Shown in pieces: positions 1 to 6,665 of a stretch of DNA of 18,741 nucleotides. The notes below the pieces were generated by a model. It was not told the DNA's origin. It made no database searches and was given only the letters and a program-made list of their open reading frames with translations. The translations under genes were made by a program, and so were the position numbers. The stretch spans positions 1 through 18,741 of the forward strand of contig DASWXM010000043.1 in the NCBI GenBank assembly GCA_036405515.1. Reading direction: 5' to 3'. Position 1 is the first letter of the stretch; each line of letters opens with the position of its first letter. The DNA is from JASLCR01 sp036405515 (lineage in GTDB: Bacteria; Patescibacteriota; Saccharimonadia; Saccharimonadales; Saccharimonadaceae).

Positions 1-1
1 G

Positions 2-292
2 TTTGGTGTGCAACGCTTGTCCGACAAGCTTGAAAAGCACGGTATCAGCTCACAAGCGATTCATGGTAACAAATCTCAAGGTCAGCGTACTCGTGCTCTA
101 AGAGCTTTTGCAAATGATGAAGCAACAGTACTTGTCGCGACAGACGTAGCTGCACGTGGTTTAGATATTCCAAATGTTTCACACGTAATCAACTACGACA
201 CGCCTCAGACTTACGACGATTACGTACACCGCATCGGACGTACCGGACGCGGCGGCAAGAGCGGCAAAGCACTGACATTTATTAAGAAGTAG
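2..292 (+). CDS. DEAD-box RNA helicase, C-terminal part (5' end outside window)
   Basis: This is the C-terminal RecA-like domain of an ATP-dependent DEAD-box RNA helicase. The visible 96 codons contain the helicase motifs QRTRALRAF, motif V (VATDVAARGLDIP) and motif VI (YVHRIGRTGRGG), which contact RNA and ATP in this family. The GTG at 8 lies inside the conserved phrase FGVQRLSDKL and is an internal valine, so the gene begins upstream of the window. The protein stops soon after motif VI (GKALTFIKK, TAG), so there is no basic C-terminal tail of the kind seen in many RhlE/CsdA proteins. It is convergent with the next gene, with only 6 nt between stops and no terminator visible. Confidence 0.93.
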   Translation, partial: FGVQRLSDKLEKHGISSQAIHGNKSQGQRTRALRAFANDEATVLVATDVAARGLDIPNVSHVINYDTPQTYDDYVHRIGRTGRGGKSGKALTFIKK

Positions 293-298
293 CACTCC

Positions 299-868
299 TT
301 AGCGTACGACGTATTTCACGCTCTCTTCGGTATCTTTTACCGTATAGCACACCGGAGCAATTTTCTTGCTGATGCTGTTCTCTTTTACGTGAGCACACAG
401 GGGAAGATTTGTGAGAGGATCGAACTGATTTGTTGGAGAGATGAACCGCCAGTTGTTGTCTTTCCGGACAGCAAACATACGCGAGCTGAGATCGCCGCAG
501 CCATAGCCGAGCAACACTTGTGATACATCGTCGTTGGCTGCAACAACACTATACTGACTCGGCTCCATATCGGCATGTATCGCCGTACAATCTTCAGCAG
601 CCCTCTCCTCTAGAAATGCTCGCAATGAGGTAGTAGCAGAAGTACTTTTCTTTATGGCCTTCTCGTCTTTGACTTCATATTCCAGCATACCTAGAGTTAC
701 GGTCGGAGTACTGTTGCGTATTAATTTTTCGCCTTGGTAGAAAGCTTTTACCATTAAGACTCCGGCAATCATACCGAGCAGCACAGCTAGAATAAGGAAA
801 AAGTTATACGTGTTAATGCGATGTCTGATTGACTTCTTCACTGGTTTTCGAGATTGCTTCTTGGCCAT
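299..868 (-). CDS. Membrane-anchored protein of unknown function with extracytoplasmic cysteines
   Basis: I do not recognise a family. The 189-aa product has a basic N-terminus (MAKKQSRKPVKKSIRHR), one transmembrane helix at about residues 21-42 and an outside domain of about 145 residues. The outside part has four cysteines (in AEDCTA, YGCGD, LPLCAH and APVCYT), which could form two disulfides. The start at 868 is preferred over an upstream in-frame ATG at 913 because a strong Shine-Dalgarno, AGGAGGG, lies 8-9 nt ahead of it. The first 56 bp overlap the end of the Clp-like gene in another frame, so the two genes are probably translated from one mRNA. Confidence 0.75.
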   Translation of the reverse strand: MAKKQSRKPVKKSIRHRINTYNFFLILAVLLGMIAGVLMVKAFYQGEKLIRNSTPTVTLGMLEYEVKDEKAIKKSTSATTSLRAFLEERAAEDCTAIHADMEPSQYSVVAANDDVSQVLLGYGCGDLSSRMFAVRKDNNWRFISPTNQFDPLTNLPLCAHVKENSISKKIAPVCYTVKDTEESVKYVVR

Positions 869-3314
869 TACCGATACCCTCCTGTGGTTGCCTTGATTCC
901 TTAAGTATATCATTTGCTTTGTCGCGACTACCTAATATTTGCGCCACCTGGTCGTAAGTGATCTCAACAGTCGATCCAGGCTGCGCCTGCCCGCCAAGCA
1001 CAAGTTTTGCTACGGTATTCTCTACTGCGCGTTGTACAACACGGCGCATCGGCCGAGCACCAAGCCGTGGATCGTAGCCACGCTCTACCAGTAGCCTTTT
1101 CGCGTCCTCGGCGACTTCGACGCGAACTTTTTGCTGCTCAAGCGTTTTATTCACGCCACTTATAATAAGATCAACGACACGCAGCAGTTCGTCTTTACTG
1201 AGTGATCCAAACGTCACAATTTCATCAAAACGATTAAGAAATTCCGGCTTAAACTGACCAGAACTTATAAGATCATCCACAAACTGCTGCTCGAATTGTT
1301 CAAGCTTATAGCCACGCTGAATGTATTCACGAATCCGATCTGCGCCAGCGTTACTCGTCGCAATCACAATAGCATCACGGAAGCTAACTTCACGATTATT
1401 TATATCGCGAAGAATACCTTCATCGAGAAGCTGTAGTAATGTCGTGAGCACATTTGGATGTGCTTTTTCAATCTCATCAAGCAGTATTACACTATACGGC
1501 TGCTTCATTATCTGCGCGGTCAAACTAGTTGGATCGTCGGCACCATCGGCGATCAGTCGTGCCACATCTTCGTTGCGCACATATTCATTCATATCAAGAC
1601 GAATCATGCGATTTTCGCCACCAAAGTATACATCAGCAAGTGCCTTAGCAAGCTCCGTTTTACCAACACCGGTTGGGCCAAGAAATAGGAATGTACCGAT
1701 AGGTCGATTTTGGTTACGCACACCCGCGCGTGCTCGACGCAGTGCATCGCTCACCACTTCAACTGCTCGGGCCTGGCCGATCATGCGCTTATGGATCAGA
1801 GATTCAAGATTTAGCAGCTTTTCCCTGTCCTCAGATTCAGAAGCGACACTCACTTTAATGTCCATTGTCTGCTCGATCGCCTGCTGTACCGAATTCATAG
1901 TAACCAGTCCGTTCTCGCTGTACTGCGCTGACGACTCTAGTAATTTTAATGCCTGTCCTGGCATTGCAATATCATGAACATAACGCTCGCTCAGACGGTA
2001 AGCCTCTATGAGACTCTGGTAAGTGAACGTGACGTGTTGCTTAAACTCAATCATGATAAGTTGATCTTGCATGACACTCAGCGTTTCTTCTCGATCACTC
2101 GGTGCAACCGTGATACGATTTAGTGCATTTGCTAGTGCAGTATTTCGTTGAGATATCTTCAGGAACCTCTGCTCGTCCATAGCGAGTATCATACGCAAAC
2201 GCCCAGCTTCAATAATTGGCAGCAAAACATTCGTGATATCTACGGATCCTATACCTTCTTCGAAAAACATCTGGGCATTATCAAGACAGATGATAATATT
2301 TTTTGCCGCGTATGCTTCGCCTAGCACCTCGAGCACAAGCTCTTCAAGCTGTCCGCGACCAGGCGCTGCAGCAATCAATGAAGCTGCATCCAGCATGACA
2401 ATTTGTCGAAACTTCAAAGAGTTTGGCACGTGAGAATTAGCCTTCATAAGCTCTTCGGCAAGTGCGTAGACAAGTGTCGTCTTTCCTGCTCCCGTGGCTC
2501 CAATCAATGCAACGTTCTGGTTGCCCGCTCCCGAAAAATTGTCAATCATCTGCGATAGGGCCTTTTGATGAGAAGTGGTGTCTACGGTTATCATTCCGCT
2601 TGCCGACTGGCTGATATTTTGCCCAAACCGTGAAAGGAGAGGTGTATATCCAAACGACCAATCACGCGCAAGCCCACCGGTCCGACGCGGCTTGCTATGC
2701 ATAGAAATAAGATCAGCAAGATGCTGCTGCCACCTAATACCTTCCACAAGATTATCAAACGAAAGATGGATATGCGCCAAGATTGTTTCGTGCTGTGGAT
2801 ACTCCTTCACAAGCGCGGCAACGATCATACCGGGCGTCAATTCTTTATAACCCAACTTTTCTTGTATCTTAAATGCCTCGGCCCATACTCGCTCCGGCTT
2901 CGTGTATTCCTCATCGCTAATCTGCTGCAAAAAACTTGGACCTACACCAAATCTCGCACCAAAAAACTGTGCACCATTTGTCGCTGAAACCGCCGCAACT
3001 ACGTCCTTCAGCGTACTCTTTTCGTCCAATTTTCCAAGTACTTCAGGGTCCAAGACGTCACTAAGATTTTTTGGTCGTTGTGATGGTGCGAGGTTCTTTA
3101 GCTCACCATTCCACCACTCAACAATCATCGCAGGTATGACCGCAAAGCCAGCCAGCGCCCAACCAAGAGATACATCGATCGCAACGAGTGCAATGCCCGA
3201 TACTAGAAGAGCGAACGCCAATATAGACAATATACTTCTGAGGAACTTATCGAGCAATCTACGATACCGAGCTTTTATCGCACGAGGATGGTGTGCTTTT
3301 ATGTTTAAGTCCAT
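813..3314 (-). CDS. Membrane-anchored, divergent Clp-like double AAA+ ATPase
   Basis: The 833-aa protein has the ClpA/B/C order of domains: two transmembrane helices (about 25-47 and 50-67), a Clp-N-like helical region (about 90-200), and two AAA+ modules. AAA+1 has Walker A GATGAGKTT at 272-280 but Walker B reads LDNAQ (344-348), with Asn replacing the catalytic Glu. AAA+2 has Walker A GPTGVGKT at 546-553, Walker B LLDEIEKAHP at 611-620, sensor 1 IATSNAG and sensor 2 GARPMRR. The GYVGYEEGG pore loop expected after RLI (587-589) is absent, no aromatic pore loop is visible in AAA+1, there is no ClpB middle domain, and no IGF/LGF ClpP-binding loop. Start 3314 gives a 10-bp overlap with the upstream gene; a frame extension to 3380 would run deep into that gene. 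It may be a remodelling or scaffold ATPase at the membrane rather than a ClpP feeder (inference). Confidence 0.88.
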   Translation of the reverse strand: MDLNIKAHHPRAIKARYRRLLDKFLRSILSILAFALLVSGIALVAIDVSLGWALAGFAVIPAMIVEWWNGELKNLAPSQRPKNLSDVLDPEVLGKLDEKSTLKDVVAAVSATNGAQFFGARFGVGPSFLQQISDEEYTKPERVWAEAFKIQEKLGYKELTPGMIVAALVKEYPQHETILAHIHLSFDNLVEGIRWQQHLADLISMHSKPRRTGGLARDWSFGYTPLLSRFGQNISQSASGMITVDTTSHQKALSQMIDNFSGAGNQNVALIGATGAGKTTLVYALAEELMKANSHVPNSLKFRQIVMLDAASLIAAAPGRGQLEELVLEVLGEAYAAKNIIICLDNAQMFFEEGIGSVDITNVLLPIIEAGRLRMILAMDEQRFLKISQRNTALANALNRITVAPSDREETLSVMQDQLIMIEFKQHVTFTYQSLIEAYRLSERYVHDIAMPGQALKLLESSAQYSENGLVTMNSVQQAIEQTMDIKVSVASESEDREKLLNLESLIHKRMIGQARAVEVVSDALRRARAGVRNQNRPIGTFLFLGPTGVGKTELAKALADVYFGGENRMIRLDMNEYVRNEDVARLIADGADDPTSLTAQIMKQPYSVILLDEIEKAHPNVLTTLLQLLDEGILRDINNREVSFRDAIVIATSNAGADRIREYIQRGYKLEQFEQQFVDDLISSGQFKPEFLNRFDEIVTFGSLSKDELLRVVDLIISGVNKTLEQQKVRVEVAEDAKRLLVERGYDPRLGARPMRRVVQRAVENTVAKLVLGGQAQPGSTVEITYDQVAQILGSRDKANDILKESRQPQEGIGNGQEAISKTSEEVNQTSH

Positions 3315-3688
3315 GATGGTACCCACCCAATCATTGCCATAGCAATACCTATGATCGGTGTAAGTGGCACAACTGCCCACAGCATCAATACAAGCAGGCC
3401 AATCACGCTATAGAATAGAATCGCCACGCAGCCCATCAGTATCACGGCCGTACGTATAATTGCGCCGATACAACGAGAAATTGTTCTATCGACAAATGCG
3501 CGCCACTTAACCCCAAGCGGACCGCGAACTGATCCAGCCGATATCTGACGATATGGCGCAAAAAGAGTCTTGAGTAAAAGATCAATTGAAAAATAGTCAA
3601 TCGTCGAAGCCAGACGCTCCTTAATAATAGCCGCCCTCTGCCGCCACCCAGCGCCATACCACCACGAGAGTAAGCCCACAATAAACAT
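3305..3688 (-). CDS. Small integral membrane protein, first gene of the Clp-like operon
   Basis: The 127-aa product has a short N-terminal hydrophobic stretch (MFIVGLLSWWYGAGW), a central soluble part (about 16-75) containing DLLLKTLFAPYRQISAG, and two C-terminal transmembrane helices (about 76-125). No family recognised. The ATG at 3688 is chosen because a TACAAT -10 box at 3695-3700 on this strand ends 6 nt before it, which predicts a leaderless message; extending to an ATG at 3736 would run into the divergent murT gene. Its end overlaps the start of the Clp-like gene by 10 bp, so the two membrane-bound proteins are probably made together and may interact. Confidence 0.7.
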   Translation of the reverse strand: MFIVGLLSWWYGAGWRQRAAIIKERLASTIDYFSIDLLLKTLFAPYRQISAGSVRGPLGVKWRAFVDRTISRCIGAIIRTAVILMGCVAILFYSVIGLLVLMLWAVVPLTPIIGIAMAMIGWVPSWT

Positions 3689-3694
3689 AACCCT

Positions 3695-3722
3695 ATTGTA
3701 CCTCAAGAGCTTGCGGTATAAT
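3695..3722. promoter_or_regulatory. Overlapping divergent promoters, murT (+) and Clp operon (-)
   Basis: On the + strand TATAAT is at 3717-3722 with a candidate -35 TTGTAC at 3696-3701 (15-bp spacer, short); the expected start of transcription is at or next to the murT ATG at 3730. On the - strand TACAAT (3695-3700) lies 6 nt before the ATG at 3688. The -35 of one promoter overlaps the -10 of the other, so polymerase binding should be mutually exclusive. No Shine-Dalgarno is present for either gene. Confidence 0.6.
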
Positions 3723-3729
3723 AGAGAAA

Positions 3730-5004
3730 ATGCCAAAGCCCTACGTAACCATTCTCGGAAAAGCCATCAAAACCGCCATGAAGCTACGCGGTGGCGGATC
3801 TGCCTTACCCGGACTGGTAGTCGAAAAGATCGATCCAGATTTTATTAAGGATACATTAGCACAGCTTCCTCAGGGCGTCGTAGTAGTAAGTGGCACCAAT
3901 GGCAAGACCACGACAACCAAAATGGTAGTAGAGCTGCTCCAAGGTCAAGGTTTGAAAGTGTTTACAAACCGCACCGGTAGCAATTTTACTCGCGGTGTCG
4001 CCGCTGCACTACTTGGCGAAGTAGATAACCGCGGTAATCTTGATGCAGATATTGCGGTGCTTGAACTAGATGAGGCTCATGCCGTACACTTCGTCCGAAG
4101 CGTTCAGCCTCGTTATTCCCTCTTGCTTAACGTCATGCGCGACCAGCTTGATCGTTTTGGTGAGATCGACACTACTGCGAAACTACTCAAGACTATAGCC
4201 GATCAGACAACCGAGAAAGTGATCGTAAACCGGGAAGACCCACGTCTTCTCAAGCTTTGTAAGTCCCTTGACCCTAAAAAAGTTGGCTATTTCGGTCTCA
4301 GTCCAGAGCTTCGAGAGACATTCCCAACCGATGATGACATGCGATCAGGCGGCACAACCCAATCAACCGCCATGGCTCCACAAGCGATTAGTATTCTTGC
4401 CTCGTTTGAAAATAATACTGCCGAATTTCTCATTGAGAGCCGCAAACTTATTACCTCGCTGAAACTTGAAGGAATCTATAATATTTATAATGCAGCTGCT
4501 GCCCTCGGACTTGTCACAACTATCATCGAAACTATCAATTTTGATACCCTCCGTGACAGTCTTTCTACTATAGAGCCTGCATTCGGGCGCGGTGAAAGTA
4601 TTATCGTTAATGGCCGGCCTGTCGATCTCGTACTGGTGAAAAATCCTGCGGGCTTTCGCCTAAGTCTGAAGTCATTTTCACCAAAAGGCTACGCAACCAT
4701 GATCGCCATCAATGATAATTACGCGGATGGACGTGACATGAGCTGGCTGTGGGATGTTGATTTTGACAGCCTCAAGGAGAATGGCGTCGCCGCAGTCACT
4801 GGTGTACGCGCCTATGATATGGCGCTCCGACTTCAATATGAAGAAGTGGAAGTGGCCTATGTTGATACTGACCTCAAGAAAAGCTTGAAAGATTTTATCG
4901 CTCACGAAGCAGGTACACCAAAGCGTATTTACTGCAGCTATACTGCAATGCTCGCCTTGCGCCGCGAACTCAGTAAAATCGCCAATGTGGAGAACGTGTT
5001 GTGA
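3730..5004 (+). CDS. murT: Lipid II isoglutaminyl synthase, Mur-ligase-like subunit MurT
   Basis: MurT works with GatD to amidate the alpha-carboxylate of D-Glu in the peptidoglycan stem peptide of lipid II, at the inner face of the membrane. The 424-aa protein shows the Mur-ligase ATP-binding loop GTNGKTTT at residues 55-62, the central motif LELDEAHAVHF, and the C-terminal DUF1727-type region with NDNYADGRDMSWLWDVDF that carries the catalytic region in this family. The Cys4 zinc ribbon seen in studied Firmicute MurT proteins is not present: the protein has only two isolated cysteines (LKLCKS and RIYCSY). The gene starts at an ATG 7 nt after a TATAAT box, without a Shine-Dalgarno, and overlaps gatD by 4 bp (GTGA). 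Confidence 0.93.
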   Translation: MPKPYVTILGKAIKTAMKLRGGGSALPGLVVEKIDPDFIKDTLAQLPQGVVVVSGTNGKTTTTKMVVELLQGQGLKVFTNRTGSNFTRGVAAALLGEVDNRGNLDADIAVLELDEAHAVHFVRSVQPRYSLLLNVMRDQLDRFGEIDTTAKLLKTIADQTTEKVIVNREDPRLLKLCKSLDPKKVGYFGLSPELRETFPTDDDMRSGGTTQSTAMAPQAISILASFENNTAEFLIESRKLITSLKLEGIYNIYNAAAALGLVTTIIETINFDTLRDSLSTIEPAFGRGESIIVNGRPVDLVLVKNPAGFRLSLKSFSPKGYATMIAINDNYADGRDMSWLWDVDFDSLKENGVAAVTGVRAYDMALRLQYEEVEVAYVDTDLKKSLKDFIAHEAGTPKRIYCSYTAMLALRRELSKIANVENVL

Positions 5005-5720
5005 GTAATACCCTTCGCATTCTTCAGCTTTACCCAAAAGATATGAATATCTACGGCGACTGGGGCAATGTTTTGACGCTCAAACGACGCGCCGAATGGC
5101 ACGGCTACGGAGTGGAATTACTTGAGTACAATCCAGGCGACACACTGCCCGAAGATATCGATCTCATCGTTGGTGGTGGCGGACAAGATTCTGGGCAGTC
5201 CATTATTCAAGACGACCTACAGAAAATTAGCCCGCACCTTAAAGAGCTAACCGAAAGTGGCACACCGATGCTTGTCATCTGCGGTCTCTATCAGCTATTC
5301 GGTAAATTTTTCAAGACGAAAGACGGTGTAATAATTCCTGGTATCGGCATCTTTGATATTGAAACCCACGGTGGGCCCGAGCGACTTATTGGCAATATTA
5401 TTACCGAGAGCTCCGATTTCGGACAAATCGTTGGCTATGAAAATCACAGTGGTCTCACTTACCTCGGAAAAGATGTATTACCCCTTGGTAAGGTTATTCG
5501 TGGTGCCGGCAATAATGGCCAGGATGAATTCGAAGGTGCCCGATACAAAAACGTCATCGGAAGCTATCTCCACGGATCGCTTTTACCAAAGAACCCTCTC
5601 ATTGCCGACTGGCTAATTGAGCAGGCCGCCACACGTAAGTACGGTGACTTTACCCCAAGTGTTATTGATGATCGCTTTGCTGAGAAGGCACGAGAAGTAG
5701 CGCTCAAACGCCCACGATAG
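5001..5720 (+). CDS. gatD: Lipid II isoglutaminyl synthase, glutaminase subunit GatD
   Basis: GatD is a class I glutamine amidotransferase that hydrolyses glutamine and passes ammonia to MurT for lipid II amidation. The 239-aa protein has the nucleophile in VICGLYQLFG (Cys94), the histidine in GSYLHGSLLPKNP (His191), and the N-terminal GGGGQDSGQ motif. Length and positions match the family. It starts with GTG overlapping the TGA of murT, giving translational coupling and a likely 1:1 complex. The start has no separate Shine-Dalgarno. Confidence 0.93.
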   Translation: MSNTLRILQLYPKDMNIYGDWGNVLTLKRRAEWHGYGVELLEYNPGDTLPEDIDLIVGGGGQDSGQSIIQDDLQKISPHLKELTESGTPMLVICGLYQLFGKFFKTKDGVIIPGIGIFDIETHGGPERLIGNIITESSDFGQIVGYENHSGLTYLGKDVLPLGKVIRGAGNNGQDEFEGARYKNVIGSYLHGSLLPKNPLIADWLIEQAATRKYGDFTPSVIDDRFAEKAREVALKRPR

Positions 5721-5743
5721 ATTGCTTTTTATTCTATATGTTA

Positions 5744-5749
5744 TATACT
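5744..5749 (+). promoter_or_regulatory. -10 box of a leaderless promoter for the cupin gene
   Basis: TATACT ends 7 nt before the ATG at 5757; TTGCTT at 5722-5727 is a plausible -35 with a 16-bp spacer. No Shine-Dalgarno lies between, so the mRNA would begin at the start codon. Confidence 0.5.
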
Positions 5750-5756
5750 ATAGCAA

Positions 5757-6059
5757 ATGGAGTTTTTTAACCTAGAAGTCCAAGCTGTAGTCGAGAACAC
5801 CCAAGGAAGCATCGCACGCGTTGCCCTTTCAGGCACTAATGCTATCATTGTTAACCATAAGTCCGATATGTTTTATTTTGTTGAGTCGGGTACTGGAGTC
5901 ATGTTGGTTGATGACACGCTTCACTACCTTTCACCACGAAGCGCGGTAGATATTTCGGCAGGAACACCCTACCAAGATCAAAGTAATGGTCATGAGCCTC
6001 TTGTCATGCTCGCCTATGCCCATCCGCCATTTGATCCTAACTCTGTTGAAACAATCTAG
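5757..6059 (+). CDS. Small single-domain cupin protein
   Basis: The 100-aa protein is a single conserved beta-barrel of the cupin type. The sequence IVNHKSDMFYFVESGTG corresponds to cupin motif 1 and ISAGTPYQDQSNG plus EPLVMLAYAHPPF to motif 2. Metal-ligand histidines are sparse, with one in motif 1 (NHK) and one in SNGHE, so metal binding is uncertain. Substrate cannot be told. Such one-domain cupins in CPR genomes are sometimes linked to sugar-nucleotide or mannose-6-phosphate isomerase-like functions (inference only). Its stop overlaps that of the convergent peroxiredoxin gene by 4 bp. Confidence 0.75.
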   Translation: MEFFNLEVQAVVENTQGSIARVALSGTNAIIVNHKSDMFYFVESGTGVMLVDDTLHYLSPRSAVDISAGTPYQDQSNGHEPLVMLAYAHPPFDPNSVETI

Positions 6060-6523
6060 CTATCGGCTGACTGTAGCTTCTTTAGTTCGGCAGTCACTTG
6101 CTCACCATGCCCAAGTGGCGTTGCCCGCCCATAAACTTTCCGCACCATACCCTCCGGATCGATAATAAATGTCTTACGCAAGATACCTTCACGACCAAAC
6201 ATCTTTTTGCCCCACGCACCATATTCATTGATTGTCTTCCCTTCAGGATCAGAGAGCAATGTAAAATTCAAATTGTACTTTGTCTTGAATTTCTCATGAG
6301 AGTTCGGCTCATCTTTTGAAATACCGACCACCTCTGCACCGAGCTGAGTCAACTCATCTCGCGCATCACGAAAACTACATGCCTCCGTCGTACAACCAGG
6401 AGTGTCATCTTTCGGGTAAAAGTAGAGCACAAGCCACTTTCCTTTATAGTCCGCAAGCGTATGTGTCTTGCCATCAACACCTTGAAGTGAAAAATCTGGA
6501 GCTTCATACGGTACTTGTTTCAT
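6056..6523 (-). CDS. bcp: Thioredoxin-dependent peroxiredoxin, Bcp/PrxQ type
   Basis: The 155-aa protein is a cytosolic thiol peroxidase that reduces hydrogen peroxide and organic hydroperoxides. The signature YPKDDTPGCTTEACSFRD contains the peroxidatic Cys44 and a resolving Cys49 five residues later, the atypical 2-Cys arrangement of BCP/PrxQ. Further family features are GVDGKTHTLADYKGKWLVLYF, VVGISKD and RKTFIIDPEG. The start at 6523 fits the family N-terminus (MKQVPYEAPDFSLQG); the in-frame ATG at 6556 adds 11 residues with no family match. A TATAAT box (6531-6536, this strand) ends 7 nt before the ATG, so the message appears leaderless. Confidence 0.92.
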   Translation of the reverse strand: MKQVPYEAPDFSLQGVDGKTHTLADYKGKWLVLYFYPKDDTPGCTTEACSFRDARDELTQLGAEVVGISKDEPNSHEKFKTKYNLNFTLLSDPEGKTINEYGAWGKKMFGREGILRKTFIIDPEGMVRKVYGRATPLGHGEQVTAELKKLQSADS

Positions 6524-6530
6524 ATCATCT

Positions 6531-6536
6531 ATTATA
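6531..6536 (-). promoter_or_regulatory. -10 box of a leaderless promoter for bcp
   Basis: Read on the - strand, TATAAT is followed by 7 nt and then the ATG at 6523. No good -35 is visible. The box lies about 30 bp from the divergent tRNA-Pro -10. Confidence 0.55.
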
Positions 6537-6562
6537 CACTGGAAATTTCCCGACATTTCCGC

Positions 6563-6568
6563 TATAAT
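6563..6568 (+). promoter_or_regulatory. -10 box of the tRNA-Pro promoter
   Basis: TATAAT sits 20 nt before the first base of tRNA-Pro; at the 17-bp position (6540-6545) only a weak -35 (TGGAAA) is seen. Confidence 0.6.
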
Positions 6569-6588
6569 CGTCGAGGTAATACACCTAT

Positions 6589-6665
6589 CGGGGTGTGGCG
6601 CAGTTGGCTAGCGCGCGCGGTTTGGGACCGTGAGGTCGAAGGTTCGAGTCCTTTCACCCCGACCA
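6589..6665 (+). tRNA. tRNA-Pro, anticodon TGG
   Basis: A 77-nt cloverleaf including encoded CCA. The acceptor stem is CGGGGTG (6589-6595) with CACCCCG (6655-6661); the D stem is GCGC/GCGC; the anticodon stem is CGCGG/CCGTG with the loop TTTGGGA, giving anticodon TGG (Pro); the T stem is GAAGG/CCTTT with loop TTCGAGT. Its 3' end is the integration site of the downstream element, and the recombinase gene reads through it on the opposite strand up to position 6608. Function should be intact because all stems are whole. Confidence 0.96.

Noticed and set aside
1321..3342. Several + strand frames of 60-220 codons across the Clp-like gene
   Set aside because: They are antisense to a gene with clear AAA+ motifs and show Ser/Arg-rich composition without family features.
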